A DNA stretch of 64,000 bases from Rhodospirillales bacterium (GCA_021775095.1 JAJFII010000027.1:35184-99183), one strand, 5' to 3'; numbered from the stretch's first letter, positions 8,813 through 17,691 are shown. Notes: generated by a model not told the origin, from the letters alone. Numbers and translations: made by a program.

Positions 8813-8925
8813 CTAATCATAGACCTCCTCGTCTATATCCAGAGACCCCCCTCTCTGGTCCCCAAATCGGCTTAATATTGCCGACACCTTGCGACCGGAT
8901 CTAACCATCCGGTCGCATTTTTTTT
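8813..8925 (+). ncRNA. Candidate trans-acting sRNA with CTCCTC and CCCCCC hairpin loops
   Basis: Four stem-loops follow each other without a reading frame. Stem 1: ATAGAC (8819-8824) with GTCTAT (8831-8836), loop CTCCTC. Stem 2: CCAGAGA (8839-8845) with TCTCTGG (8852-8858), loop CCCCCC. Stem 3: TCGGC (8867-8871) with GCCGA (8880-8884). Stem 4 is the terminator. Pyrimidine-rich, anti-Shine-Dalgarno loops presented on small stems are the hallmark of alphaproteobacterial sRNAs such as the CcsR ('cuckoo') RNAs of Rhodobacter sphaeroides. The 5' end is not certain: TAGATT at 8807-8812 could be a -10 box, with no good -35. It is either an independent sRNA or a 3'-UTR product of the preceding operon. 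Confidence 0.7.
8891..8925 (+). terminator. Rho-independent terminator of the sRNA candidate
   Basis: GCGACCGGAT (8891-8900) pairs perfectly with ATCCGGTCGC (8907-8916) around CTAACC, then A and eight T residues (8918-8925). This is the clearest intrinsic terminator in the window. Confidence 0.92.
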
Positions 8926-8964
8926 CAGGGAGATTTTGGGACTTCCCGGTAACCACCGTTCAAT

Positions 8965-9220
8965 CCGCCGCCGGTAAATAACGGCGGCACAGTCAACAAG
9001 GATACCCCTTGTAAATCGGCACCACTTCAAAAAAATCCCGATAGTGCGTTGGCCCGGGGTTTATGCCCCGGTTATTTAAAATCGGCGGCCAAACCGGTCG
9101 CCCGGAAACTGACGTTTATCTGCACGTCGGGAAAAAACCATCCCGACCTTCAGGCGCGAATGGGAGAACGCCGTTTAAACAGGGTTCTCCCATCACCTGG
9201 AAATCACCTTATATTAGGTG
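8965..9220. other. Run of six inverted repeats downstream of the 56-residue gene
   Basis: The inverted repeats are: CCGCCG/CGGCGG (8965-8987); ACAAGG/CCTTGT (8996-9012); CCGGGG/CCCCGG (9054-9071); GTCGGGA/TCCCGAC (9126-9147); ATGGGAGAAC/GTTCTCCCAT (9160-9193), a perfect 10-bp stem; and CACCT/AGGTG (9205-9220). No credible reading frame fills the stretch. Read on the - strand it is the 3' region after the small gene at 9234-9404, so it may be a long structured 3' UTR or a UTR-derived RNA. None has a strong T-run. Confidence 0.5.
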
Positions 9221-9233
9221 CAATTGGCCCCTA

Positions 9234-9404
9234 TTAACGAGTATCGCCTGGGGTTTTGGCATTTTTCTGGACGTTACCAGAAAAGGTTTTTTTAATTTGC
9301 GACTTGAGACCCGCAAAGAGGTTGAAGGCTTCCCGCGCCTGCATTTGACGGCCAATCCGGGCATAATATTCGTGATCAATGTTTGGATCATAGATGGGGT
9401 TCAT
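9234..9404 (-). CDS. Small 56-residue protein divergent from lysR
   Basis: Not recognised with certainty. The ATG at 9404 has an excellent AAGGAG 7 bases upstream, which is why the in-frame upstream start at 9437 is not used. The protein begins MNPIYDPNIDHEYYARIGRQ, is predicted helical in the middle (MQAREAFNLFAGLKSQIKKTF) and ends in a polar basic tail. Short alphaproteobacterial proteins with an acidic/Tyr N-terminus followed by a 'RxxQAREAF' helix exist as hypothetical families; assignment here is from memory. It is divergently arranged with the LysR regulator, so it may be that regulator's target. A 115-residue frame on the + strand across it looks like a shadow. Confidence 0.65.
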   Translation of the reverse strand: MNPIYDPNIDHEYYARIGRQMQAREAFNLFAGLKSQIKKTFSGNVQKNAKTPGDTR

Positions 9405-9557
9405 AACTAACTCCTTGTTTTTCAATGGATAGACCAAACGGTTTTCTGTTTAGAGAATTTGTTTGGCCTTTCGATGGGTTTAATGTAGGTGCTTGATTTG
9501 CATCACACAAACGAGTTAAATTGATGGTTCAGTTAAGTTTTTTTGATGTGAGAAAAA
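9405..9557. promoter_or_regulatory. Divergent promoter region of the small gene and lysR
   Basis: An AT-rich 153-base interval between two divergent starts. It contains CCAAAC (9433-9438) and GTTTGG (9460-9465) as a widely spaced inverted repeat, a plausible LysR-type binding region. No strong -35/-10 pair could be fixed. Confidence 0.4.
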
Positions 9558-10499
9558 ATGCCTGCAGATCGACTACCGCCTCTGAACAGCCTGCGCGCCT
9601 TTAATGCTGCAGCCCGGCATATGAGTTTTCAGGACGCCGCAGCGGAACTTTTTGTCACCCCGGCGGCGCTCAGTTATCAAATTCGCCAGTTGGAAGAGCA
9701 TTTGGGTGTGAAACTCTTTAACCGCCTCAACCGGGCGGTCGAGCTGACAGAAATGGGCAATTTGATCGCGCCGGGCATTCGCGAGGGTTTCGTTAAACTC
9801 AGCACCACCATACAACAGTTGCAGCGGCGCAAGGAAAGCAAAGTCCTGGTCATTTCGGCCGGCCCGGCGATAACCGCCAAATGGCTGGCACCCCGGCTCT
9901 ATCGTTTCCTTAACACACACCCCCACATTGACGCCCGGGTATCTTCAAGCATCAAAGTCGTCGATTTGGAACAGGAAGATGTCGATGTGGTGATTCGATT
10001 TGGCATGGGCATATATGAAAAATGCCGGGCGGAAAAATTATTTGACGAATATGTAACCCCCATGTGCAGCCCGGCTTTGATCAATGGCGAGCACCCGATT
10101 CGCACACCGGAAGACCTCAAGAGCCATACCTTAATTTTTGACGATACCCATTTGGGGTTTTTTGATCTGGCCGACTGGGCCATTTGGTTCGAGGAAGCCG
10201 GATTGCCGGGGGCGGAAGAGGGTCATGGAAAACTCCAATTTAACGTCGCCGATCACGCCCTGGACGCAGCCATCGCCGGCGCCGGTGTGGTTTTGGGCCG
10301 CATGGCATTGGCGCAGGGAGATCTTGATGCCGGGCGACTGGTCATGCCCTTTGATCTCAGGTTAAAGGCTGACTATTCGTTTTTCCTGGTGTATTTGGAA
10401 AACCGCGCCGATGACCCCAAAATCAAGGCGTTCCGCGATTGGTTGATGGACGAAATCAGCGGCACGACGGCCAACCAGGCACCGGGACCGGCGGTTTAA
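9558..10499 (+). CDS. LysR-family transcriptional regulator (GcvA-like)
   Basis: A 313-residue regulator. The N-terminal winged helix-turn-helix begins LPPLNSLRAFNAAARHMSF and contains FVTPAALSYQIRQLEEHLG, the wording typical of the GcvA subgroup. The C-terminal part is a periplasmic-binding-like effector domain. It is divergent from the 56-residue gene, which is the usual LysR target arrangement. The effector is unknown; the GcvA resemblance is in the DNA-binding domain and does not prove a glycine-cleavage role. No gcv genes are present in the window. Confidence 0.88.
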   Translation: MPADRLPPLNSLRAFNAAARHMSFQDAAAELFVTPAALSYQIRQLEEHLGVKLFNRLNRAVELTEMGNLIAPGIREGFVKLSTTIQQLQRRKESKVLVISAGPAITAKWLAPRLYRFLNTHPHIDARVSSSIKVVDLEQEDVDVVIRFGMGIYEKCRAEKLFDEYVTPMCSPALINGEHPIRTPEDLKSHTLIFDDTHLGFFDLADWAIWFEEAGLPGAEEGHGKLQFNVADHALDAAIAGAGVVLGRMALAQGDLDAGRLVMPFDLRLKADYSFFLVYLENRADDPKIKAFRDWLMDEISGTTANQAPGPAV

Positions 10500-10582
10500 A
10501 ATTCGTGCCGCCGTACTTCTTTTTCCCCGTAGAATGGGTTAGGTTGATCGTCCTTGTCCTTTGCCTACGAAGATCCGGCCCC

Positions 10583-11215
10583 ATGGTACTTTTTTCTGGC
10601 GATAATCTACGGTGTTTCCGCGGTGAACGAACGGTTTTTGCCAATCTGTCGTTTTGCTGCCCTGGTGGTGGCGCGCTGCTCCTGCGCGGCCCAAACGGCA
10701 CCGGAAAATCCACCCTGTTGCGTCTGATGGCCGGGTTGTTAAAAGCCGAAAACGGAACCATCGCCTGGGACGGTGCGGATATTGCCGACGAGCCGGAAGA
10801 CCACAACGGGCGGCTGCATTATGTCGGCCACGCGGATGCCGTCAAACCGGTCCTGACGGTCACGGAAAACATCTCCTTCTGGGCCGCCCTGCGGCCTCAG
10901 CAGGCGCAGATTTCCGACGCGCTTGCAGCCTTTGGCATTGATTATCTGGCCGATGTGCCGGGGCGATTTTTATCGGCCGGACAAAAACGCCGGGTCACCC
11001 TGGCGCGGATCATTGCCTCGCCGGCCAGAATATGGCTGTTAGATGAACCGACGACGGCCCTCGACGCCGGTGCAATCGTTGATTTACAGCGGGAAATCGC
11101 CCGCCACCGGGCCAACGGCGGGATGGTCATTGCCTCGACCCATGCGGAAATCGGCCTTGCCGACGCCGAGATTCTCAACCTCGATGCCTTCCAACTCACG
11201 GAACAGGCCGCATGA
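10583..11215 (+). CDS. ccmA: Heme exporter ATPase CcmA
   Basis: The cytoplasmic ATPase of the CcmABCDE complex, which drives release of holo-CcmE in cytochrome c maturation. From the ATG at 10583 it is 210 residues, the normal family length; the longer frame from 10439 overlaps lysR and adds an unlikely N-terminus. Walker A GPNGTGKST is at 36-44, then the signature LSAGQKRRV and Walker B IWLLDEP. It opens the ccmABCDEFGHI block, and its stop overlaps the ccmB start as ATGA. Confidence 0.93.
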   Translation: MVLFSGDNLRCFRGERTVFANLSFCCPGGGALLLRGPNGTGKSTLLRLMAGLLKAENGTIAWDGADIADEPEDHNGRLHYVGHADAVKPVLTVTENISFWAALRPQQAQISDALAAFGIDYLADVPGRFLSAGQKRRVTLARIIASPARIWLLDEPTTALDAGAIVDLQREIARHRANGGMVIASTHAEIGLADAEILNLDAFQLTEQAA

Positions 11216-11880
11216 GCGGATTTTGGACGATCGTCAGAAGGGATCTGAAACTGGCCCAACGTCAGGGCATGGACAGTTACATGGTGGTCGCGTTTTTTGT
11301 TATCGCGGTTGTGTTGTTTCCCTTCGGCGTCGGCCCGGAAGCCAATATTCTGGCGCGGATCAGTTCCGGCGTCATCTGGGTGGCCGCTCTGCTGGCCGCC
11401 ATGCTGTCTCTCGAGCGATTGTTCCAAATTGACTTCGAAGACGGCAGCCTGGAACTCATGGCTTTGCAGCCGGTTCCCCTCGAGGTCGTTGTCATGGCAA
11501 AAATTACCGCCCACTGGCTGACCACCGGATTACCCCTGCTTGTTGCCACGCCCTTACTTGCGGTGTTCATGAACCTGCCCTATGAGGGGTTTTGGGTGCT
11601 CGTCCTGACGCTGGCCATTGGCACACCAAGCCTCAGCCTCATTGGTGCCATCGGAGCGGCGTTGATCCTCGGCTCGCGGCGCGGCGGCGTGCTCTTGTCT
11701 CTGCTGATATTGCCCCTGTATATTCCCGTATTGATCTTTGGCGTTAGTGCGGTCGACGGTGCCATTAGTGGTTTATCGGTGAAAGCCCATCTGCTGATCA
11801 TGGCCGGGTTATTGGTGGCCGCATTGCCGCTGTGCCCGTGGGCTGGTGCCGGGGCCATACGACAGGCCCTGGAGACATAA
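11212..11880 (+). CDS. ccmB: Heme exporter membrane subunit CcmB
   Basis: A 222-residue membrane protein with about six hydrophobic segments. It has the family's N-terminal RRDLKLAQRQ and the conserved LFQIDFEDGSLELMALQP region. It forms the ABC membrane part with CcmA and CcmC. Translation is coupled to ccmA by a 4-base ATGA overlap. A 115-base gap, unusual for this otherwise compact cluster, separates it from ccmC. Confidence 0.93.
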   Translation: MSGFWTIVRRDLKLAQRQGMDSYMVVAFFVIAVVLFPFGVGPEANILARISSGVIWVAALLAAMLSLERLFQIDFEDGSLELMALQPVPLEVVVMAKITAHWLTTGLPLLVATPLLAVFMNLPYEGFWVLVLTLAIGTPSLSLIGAIGAALILGSRRGGVLLSLLILPLYIPVLIFGVSAVDGAISGLSVKAHLLIMAGLLVAALPLCPWAGAGAIRQALET

Positions 11881-11885
11881 AGATG

Positions 11886-11917
11886 ACACAATTTCGATCA
11901 ATTTTGTGTTAGATCAA
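11886..11917 (+). promoter_or_regulatory. Inverted repeat and FNR/CRP-like half-matched box before ccmC
   Basis: ACACAA (11886-11891) is inverted as TTGTGT (11904-11909). Overlapping it, TTGTGTTAGATCAA (11904-11917) matches the FNR consensus TTGAT-N4-ATCAA at 8 of 10 defined positions. It lies 80-110 bases before ccmC, in the only sizeable gap of the ccm block. Oxygen control of cytochrome c maturation would make sense, but this single site is weak evidence. Confidence 0.3.
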
Positions 11918-11995
11918 ACACGGCGTGCAAATAACCTGCTAAGTAACCTAAAATGAACCTGATTCCACTCCAAAATAATCAAAATATATACGGCA

Positions 11996-12763
11996 ATGAT
12001 ATTTCATAAGTACGCAAATCCAAACCGGTTCTTAAAACTCGCCACGACCATCCAGCCGTGGGCAGCTGGCGCAACCGGGTTGTTTTTTGTCACGGGCCTG
12101 TATTTTGCGCTGCTGGCGTCACCGGGCGACTATCAACAGGGCGAGACCGTGCGCATCATGTACGTCCATGTGCCCGCCGCCTGGATGGCCATGTTCTGTT
12201 ATACGGCGATGGCCATGGCCGCCGCCGTTGGTCTCATCTGGAAACACCCGGTCGCCGACCTGGCGGCCCGTTCAACCGCGCCCATTGGTGCCTGTTTCAC
12301 GTTTTTGGCATTGTTTACCGGATCCTTGTGGGGCAAACCCATGTGGGGAACCTGGTGGGTTTGGGATGCCCGCCTGACCTCCGTCCTCATCCTGTTTTTC
12401 CTGTATCTGGGATATATGGCTTTGGCCAATGCATTCGACGACCCGGCACGGGGCAGCAAGGCGGCGGCGATCCTGGCTCTGGTCGGGGCGGTAAATGTTC
12501 CGGTAATCAAATTTTCCGTCGATTGGTGGAATACCCTGCATCAACCGGCCAGTGTGGTAAAAATCGGCGGTCCGGCCATCCATTCGAGCATGTTGGTGCC
12601 GTTGATCCTGATGGCCCTGGCCTTCAAAGCTTATTACATCTGGGTTTTGCTGATCCGAATTCGCGGCGAAATCAACGCCGGTAAAATTCGTGCTTTACGG
12701 TTGCGCCAGGTCCATGGCGGTCCGCCACCGATCGCCGCCCGTCCGTCACAGGGAGTGAATTGA
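11996..12763 (+). CDS. ccmC: Heme handling membrane protein CcmC
   Basis: A 255-residue integral membrane protein of the heme-handling family. The tryptophan-rich WWD-type signature WGTWWVWDARLTS is present, with conserved His residues before and after it (YVHVPAAWMA and a later IHSSM). It loads heme onto CcmE in the periplasm. It begins at an ATG 115 bases after ccmB, and its stop is separated from ccmD by one base. A C-terminal extension of about 30 residues is Arg/Pro-rich and cytoplasmic. Confidence 0.94.
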   Translation: MIFHKYANPNRFLKLATTIQPWAAGATGLFFVTGLYFALLASPGDYQQGETVRIMYVHVPAAWMAMFCYTAMAMAAAVGLIWKHPVADLAARSTAPIGACFTFLALFTGSLWGKPMWGTWWVWDARLTSVLILFFLYLGYMALANAFDDPARGSKAAAILALVGAVNVPVIKFSVDWWNTLHQPASVVKIGGPAIHSSMLVPLILMALAFKAYYIWVLLIRIRGEINAGKIRALRLRQVHGGPPPIAARPSQGVN

Positions 12764-12764
12764 A

Positions 12765-12959
12765 ATGGAGACCTTGTGGGTTTATTTGCAGATGGGAGGT
12801 CACGGCGGATTTATCTGGGCCTCCTATGGGGCCGTGTTGGTGATTTTGTTTGGTCTGTGGCTCATCAGCCGTCGATTTGCCGGTGCCGTACAAACCGAAC
12901 TGGCGGTTCTGGATCGGGATCGGCCCCATCGACAGGCGAGGCAAAACCGTGAAACGTAA
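12765..12959 (+). CDS. ccmD: Small membrane protein CcmD
   Basis: A 64-residue protein with one membrane segment. It has the CcmD pattern of a GGHGGFIWASYGAV stretch leading into the helix and a charged C-terminus. It stabilises the CcmABCE complex. It begins one base after the ccmC stop, and the ccmE start lies within its last codons. Confidence 0.88.
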   Translation: METLWVYLQMGGHGGFIWASYGAVLVILFGLWLISRRFAGAVQTELAVLDRDRPHRQARQNRET

Positions 12960-13398
12960 ACACAAACGACTGACCTTTGTTGGTATCGCGCTGCTTTTGC
13001 TGGGCACGGCCGCCGCCTTGATCCTCACGGCGTTTGAGGACAACATTGTATTTTTTTACAGCCCGACGGATTTGATTGACAAGAACCCGGGGCCGGATCG
13101 CCGCCTCCGTTTGGGCGGACTTGTTGAAGAAAACTCCGTCGACAAACAGGGCGGCGGGCAGGTCGTGTTCCGGGTGACGGATACCGCCAAAACCGTGAAC
13201 GTCCGTTTTAAGGGGCTGCTGCCTGATCTGTTCCGCGAAGGACAGGGGGTTGTCGCCGAAGGCCGGTTCATCAAAGGCGTCTTTGTCGCCGACGATGTCC
13301 TGGCAAAACACGATGAAAATTATATGCCGCCGGAAGTCGCAGAAGCGTTAAAAAAGTCCGGACAATGGCAGGGCACGGAAAAGGCAAAATCACAATGA
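12949..13398 (+). CDS. ccmE: Heme chaperone CcmE
   Basis: A 149-residue periplasmic heme chaperone anchored by one N-terminal helix (LTFVGIALLLLGTAAALIL). The GTG at 12949 is chosen because it gives the family's KRKHKRL start; the longer frame from 12850 runs through ccmD. The covalent heme ligand His121 and Tyr125 lie in the LAKHDENYMPPE motif. It overlaps ccmD by 11 bases and ccmF by 4 bases (ATGA), so translation is probably coupled. Confidence 0.93.
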   Translation: MKRKHKRLTFVGIALLLLGTAAALILTAFEDNIVFFYSPTDLIDKNPGPDRRLRLGGLVEENSVDKQGGGQVVFRVTDTAKTVNVRFKGLLPDLFREGQGVVAEGRFIKGVFVADDVLAKHDENYMPPEVAEALKKSGQWQGTEKAKSQ

Positions 13399-15386
13399 CC
13401 GCAGAACTCGGACACTTCGCTCTCATCCTGGCAATGTTTATTGCCATGGTTCAGGCCACCCTGCCGTTGATCGGTGCGCAAAAAAACCTGCCGGTATGGA
13501 TCGAATTGGCCAATCCCGCTTCTTATTTACAACTCGCCCTGACAACCTTCGCCTTCGGTTGCCTGATCCATGTCTATCTGATTTCTGATTTTACGGTGGT
13601 TAACGTCGTGCAAAACTCGCACACGGCAAAACCGGTTCTCTACAAAGTGGCGGGGGCCTGGGGCAACCATGAAGGATCGCTTTTGTTGTGGGTTTTTATT
13701 CTGTCGTTGTTCGGTGCGGCGGTCGCCCTGTTTGGCCGCAATCTGCCACCGGCGTTCAAGGCCCGAGTGCTTTCCGTGCAGGCGATGATCGCCATCGGAT
13801 TTTATTTATTTATGCTTTTCACCTCAAACCCGTTCGAGCGGGTAACCCCGGCGCCGCTCAATGGAACGGACTTAAACCCGCTGTTGCAGGATCCGGGATT
13901 GGCCTTCCACCCGCCCATGCTGTATCTCGGGTATGTGGGGTTTTCCATCGCCTTTTCCTTTGCCATCGCTGCCCTGATCGAGGGTCGGGTCGATGCGGCC
14001 TGGGCCCGTTGGGTCCGCCCCTGGACTCTGGCCGCCTGGGTATTTCTCTCCGGTGGCATCGCCCTGGGTTCCTGGTGGGCCTATTATGAGCTGGGTTGGG
14101 GCGGCTGGTGGTTTTGGGATCCGGTGGAAAACGCCTCCTTTATGCCGTGGCTTGCGGGAACAGCGCTTTTGCATTCGGCCGTTGTTGTCGAAAAACGCGA
14201 CACCCTCAAAGGCTGGACGGTGCTGTTGGCAATCGTTGCCTTTTCCATGAGCCTGCTGGGGACCTTTATTGTGCGGTCCGGGGTTCTAACATCGGTCCAT
14301 GCCTTTGCCACCGATCCGGCGCGTGGGGTCTTCATTTTGCTTCTCCTAGCAACTGTCATCGGCGGTTCCCTTGCCCTGTTTGCCTGGCGCGGCCCGCAAT
14401 TAAAAAGTTCCGGCGTGTTTCAACCGATCTCCCGGGAAGGAGCGTTGCTGTTTAATAACCTGGTGATGACCACGGGACTGGCAGCGGTCCTGCTGGGAAC
14501 CCTGTATCCGCTGTTCATCGATGTGGTTGGCGGCGCAAAAATTTCCGTTGGCGCACCGTTTTTTAATGCGGTCTTCCTGCCACTGATGATGCCGATGATT
14601 GTTGCCATGGCGGCGGGCCCGTTCCTCAACTGGAAACGCGGCGATTTGATGCCGGCCCTGGGCCGCCTGCGGTTTGCCTTTATCCTGGCGCTGGTCGCCG
14701 GGGCCGCCGCCTGGTCGGTCGAAACAGGCGGGTCCTTTATGGGGGTTATCGGCATCGCCCTGGCCGTCTGGCTGGCTGCCGGGGTGCTGGCCGAAATCAC
14801 CGAACGGGTGCGCCTGTTCAAGGCACCACCAGCCCAATCCCTGCGCCGCCTGAGGCGCATACCGCGCGCAACCTGGGGCATGTCACTGGCCCACTTCGGC
14901 ATGGCCCTGGTGATTGCCGGCATGGCCGGGGCCGGCGGCTGGAAGGAGGAAAGCATTCAATCCATGAAACCGGGAGAAATCGTTCATGTGGGCGGATATG
15001 ACTACCGGTTCGATGGTGCCCGCAAGGCAGAAGGCCCTAATTATGACCTGGTTTTGGGGACGTTTAGTGTGTTTAAGGACGGCGATCTTTTTGTTGTCCT
15101 GAACCCTGAAAAACGGTTCTATCCGGTAACCCAAATGCCAACGACGGAAGCGGCAATTCACACCACATTGATGGGTGACTTGTATGCGGTGATCGGTGAC
15201 GAAGAGGGTACCGATGGCAAGTATGTTACCCGCATTTATTACAACCCGCTGGTTGTCTGGATGTGGATTGGCACCCTGGTGATGATGTTTGGTGGCGGTT
15301 TGAGCATTTCGGATCGCCGTCACCGGGTCGGTGTGCCGCATCGTCGACAGCCCCTCGCCCCGGCGGCCACGGTGCCCTCTTCATGA
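13395..15386 (+). CDS. ccmF: Heme lyase subunit CcmF
   Basis: A 663-residue polytopic membrane protein from the ATG at 13395, which overlaps the ccmE stop as ATGA. The WWD domain GWGGWWFWDPVENASFMPWL sits near residue 235. HSAVVVEKR and FSMSLLGTFIVRSGVLTSVH follow, as in all CcmF proteins. It transfers heme from CcmE to apocytochrome c with CcmH/CcmI. A long periplasmic loop precedes the last membrane helix (MWIGTLVMMFGGGLSI). Its stop overlaps ccmG. Confidence 0.94.
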   Translation: MTAELGHFALILAMFIAMVQATLPLIGAQKNLPVWIELANPASYLQLALTTFAFGCLIHVYLISDFTVVNVVQNSHTAKPVLYKVAGAWGNHEGSLLLWVFILSLFGAAVALFGRNLPPAFKARVLSVQAMIAIGFYLFMLFTSNPFERVTPAPLNGTDLNPLLQDPGLAFHPPMLYLGYVGFSIAFSFAIAALIEGRVDAAWARWVRPWTLAAWVFLSGGIALGSWWAYYELGWGGWWFWDPVENASFMPWLAGTALLHSAVVVEKRDTLKGWTVLLAIVAFSMSLLGTFIVRSGVLTSVHAFATDPARGVFILLLLATVIGGSLALFAWRGPQLKSSGVFQPISREGALLFNNLVMTTGLAAVLLGTLYPLFIDVVGGAKISVGAPFFNAVFLPLMMPMIVAMAAGPFLNWKRGDLMPALGRLRFAFILALVAGAAAWSVETGGSFMGVIGIALAVWLAAGVLAEITERVRLFKAPPAQSLRRLRRIPRATWGMSLAHFGMALVIAGMAGAGGWKEESIQSMKPGEIVHVGGYDYRFDGARKAEGPNYDLVLGTFSVFKDGDLFVVLNPEKRFYPVTQMPTTEAAIHTTLMGDLYAVIGDEEGTDGKYVTRIYYNPLVVWMWIGTLVMMFGGGLSISDRRHRVGVPHRRQPLAPAATVPSS

Positions 15387-15937
15387 CAAAAAAGCAGATA
15401 TTTTTTATCGCACCGCTGTTGGTGTTTTTGGTCCTGGTCGGATATTTTGCCGTCGGTCTGACCCGGGACCCCAGCGTATTGCCGAATATGCTGGCGGGCA
15501 AACCGGTGCCGGAGTTTTCCCTGGTACCGCTGCAGGGTCGGGATTCCGTAGGTTTTAAGAACACCGATCTGCTGAACGATATCACTCTGGTCAATGTGTT
15601 TGGCTCGTGGTGTGTCGCCTGCCGGGTGGAACATCCGTTTTTAATGGCCCTAAAAAAACAAAACCTGATACCCATCCACGCCATTGACTGGCGTGAAGAA
15701 GACAAACAGGCAGGTCCGCAGTGGTTAAAAAGATATGGCGATCCCTATAGCCGAGTGGGCGACGACCCCAAAAGCCGGGCCGCCATTGCCTTTGGTGTCA
15801 CCGGTGCGCCGGAGACCTTTCTGGTCGACAAAAAGGGCGTCGTTCGCTTCAAATACATTGGTCCCCTGAATGACGAGGCGTGGCGCACCCAACTGCAGCC
15901 GCTGATCGAAAAACTACGTACTGAAAGCCCATCCTGA
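15383..15937 (+). CDS. ccmG: Thiol:disulfide interchange protein CcmG/DsbE
   Basis: A 184-residue membrane-anchored thioredoxin-like protein. It has an N-terminal helix ([19 protein letters not shown]) and the active site Cys77-Val-Ala-Cys80 in [29 protein letters not shown] segment carries the cis-proline. It reduces apocytochrome c or CcmH in the periplasm. It starts with an ATGA overlap with ccmF; the longer frame from 15263 lies inside ccmF and is rejected. Confidence 0.93.
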   Translation: MTKKQIFFIAPLLVFLVLVGYFAVGLTRDPSVLPNMLAGKPVPEFSLVPLQGRDSVGFKNTDLLNDITLVNVFGSWCVACRVEHPFLMALKKQNLIPIHAIDWREEDKQAGPQWLKRYGDPYSRVGDDPKSRAAIAFGVTGAPETFLVDKKGVVRFKYIGPLNDEAWRTQLQPLIEKLRTESPS

Positions 15938-15938
15938 C

Positions 15939-16415
15939 ATGCGATTTTATCTGTGCGCCTTGTTATTTGTTGTTTTTTGGTCGCCCGCCGGCCTTGCGGT
16001 TAACCCGGACGAAATTCTTAAGGACCCGGCCCTGGAAGCCCGCGCCCGCGACATCTCCAAAGGCCTGCGCTGCCTGGTTTGTCAAAATCAATCGATTGAT
16101 GATTCCGACGCGTCCCTGGCCAAGGATCTCAGGGTATTGGTGCGCGACCGACTGCGGGCCGGCGACAGCAATGAACAGGTCGTCACTTACGTAGTTTCCC
16201 GCTATGGCGATTTTGTTCTGTTAAAACCACCCTTTAACAGCGCCACGTTGATCCTGTGGGTCGGCCCGTTTTTACTGGTGATCGCAGGGTTGATTGCCAT
16301 TGCATTGTTTTTTCGAAAAAACCAAACGACCGCCGCACTGCCGACCGGTGCCAAACCGTTGAGCAAAGCTGAAGAAAAGCGGCTGGCAGACCTGTTGGCG
16401 GAGGCCGAACAATGA
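15939..16415 (+). CDS. ccmH: Cytochrome c maturation protein CcmH
   Basis: A 158-residue protein with a signal peptide, the [16 protein letters not shown] motif (Cys45, Cys48) and one C-terminal helix ([22 protein letters not shown], given in outline). It handles apocytochrome c thiols as part of the heme lyase. It starts one base after the ccmG stop and overlaps ccmI by 4 bases (ATGA). This is the short, CcmI-less form usual in Alphaproteobacteria. Confidence 0.93.
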   Translation: MRFYLCALLFVVFWSPAGLAVNPDEILKDPALEARARDISKGLRCLVCQNQSIDDSDASLAKDLRVLVRDRLRAGDSNEQVVTYVVSRYGDFVLLKPPFNSATLILWVGPFLLVIAGLIAIALFFRKNQTTAALPTGAKPLSKAEEKRLADLLAEAEQ

Positions 16416-17584
16416 CCCTAGTCTGGATCCTCATTGGGCTTATGATTTTATTGGCACTGGTCCTGATGGTGATGCCTCTTGTGCGCTGGCGCCCGACCCC
16501 GTCGCGGGCCCGCGCGACCTATGATGTTGCCGTCTATAAGGACCAGTTAAAAGAAGTGGAACGGGAACATGAACGGGGCTTATTGACCCCGGAACAGGCG
16601 GAAACCGTCAAAATTGAATTGCACCGAAAATTGCTGGCGGCGGCCGGGTCCGGCCCGGCGCAAACCGGTACCTCATTGCCAGGCAGTCCTTCACCCTTGC
16701 TCACGGCCCTTGGTGTCCTGTTATTTTTGGGCGTCGGCTCGCTGGGTTTGTATGGCTATCTGGGTACGCCAACACTGGATAATCTAGCCTACGCAGAACG
16801 CAATATTGAAGAAGAGCAGCAGGCCCAGGGCAATCCCGGTGCCCTTGCCGAAATGTCAAAGCTGGTCGACCGTCTGGAACAACGATTGGCAGCCGACCCG
16901 GAAAACCTGGAGGGTTGGTTGATGCTTGGACGGTCGGCGGTTTCCTTGGGTCAATATCCGCGCGCCGTCAGGGCCTATGAACAGGCCGTCGCCCGTGCGC
17001 CGGAAGACCCGCAGGTTCTTGTCGACTACGCAGAAACGGTGATCTTCCTGAACGCAGGCCGGGTTTCCAACGAAGCCGTGCAAACCCTCGAAAAAGTCCG
17101 TCGGTTAAATGCCGCACAACCAAAAGCCCGTTATTATATGGCCCTCGGGCAAGCCCAGTCGGGTTATTTGAAAAATGCCGTGCAGGAATGGGTCGACCTG
17201 TTGGCCATATCCCTGCCCGACGCGCCGTGGTTAGCGACGGTGCGGGCGCAAATTGACGCGGCGGCAAACGAAGCCGAAATTGATTTAAAGACTATTCAGC
17301 CGTCGGCTGAGGCGCTCAGGATCGGAGCCGATCTTCGGAAACTGGCATCGGCTCAATCCACTGGCCCGGGACCGAGCGCAGAAGACGTGGAAGCGGCGGG
17401 TCAAATGACCGCCGAAGACCGCCAGCAAATGATCCGATCCATGGTCCAACGGCTGGCCGATCGTCTGCAAGAAAACCCCGAGGACCGCCCGGGATGGCTC
17501 AAGCTGGCAAATGCCTATAAGGTATTGGGCGAAACCGAAAAAGCCGATCATGCCCTGGCGCAGGCCGCCAAATTGGCCAACTGA
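16412..17584 (+). CDS. ccmI: Cytochrome c maturation TPR protein CcmI
   Basis: A 390-residue protein. The N-terminal domain has two membrane helices around a cytoplasmic loop containing [22 protein letters not shown], the CcmI signature. A periplasmic C-terminal domain holds TPR units ([28 protein letters not shown] and a last unit near [25 protein letters not shown]). It presents apocytochrome c to CcmFH. It is the last gene of the block; a 168-base gap follows before pgk. Confidence 0.92.
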   Translation: MTLVWILIGLMILLALVLMVMPLVRWRPTPSRARATYDVAVYKDQLKEVEREHERGLLTPEQAETVKIELHRKLLAAAGSGPAQTGTSLPGSPSPLLTALGVLLFLGVGSLGLYGYLGTPTLDNLAYAERNIEEEQQAQGNPGALAEMSKLVDRLEQRLAADPENLEGWLMLGRSAVSLGQYPRAVRAYEQAVARAPEDPQVLVDYAETVIFLNAGRVSNEAVQTLEKVRRLNAAQPKARYYMALGQAQSGYLKNAVQEWVDLLAISLPDAPWLATVRAQIDAAANEAEIDLKTIQPSAEALRIGADLRKLASAQSTGPGPSAEDVEAAGQMTAEDRQQMIRSMVQRLADRLQENPEDRPGWLKLANAYKVLGETEKADHALAQAAKLAN

Positions 17585-17691
17585 CAAAGGCCTTGCCGGT
17601 GGATTTAGAAGCTTTTGACGTCCCGCCTCGGAACCGGGGTCCGGGAGGTTGATGCCCTTGCATCTGGCCATTAGGTGAAATCAGGTCTGGC

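Noticed and set aside
9063..9410. 115-residue frame on the + strand
   Set aside because: It runs across the hairpin region and antisense to the 56-residue gene, has no ribosome site, and its product shows no domain-like pattern.
10439..10582. Upstream extension of ccmA
   Set aside because: Overlaps lysR, has no ribosome site and would add 48 residues absent from the family.
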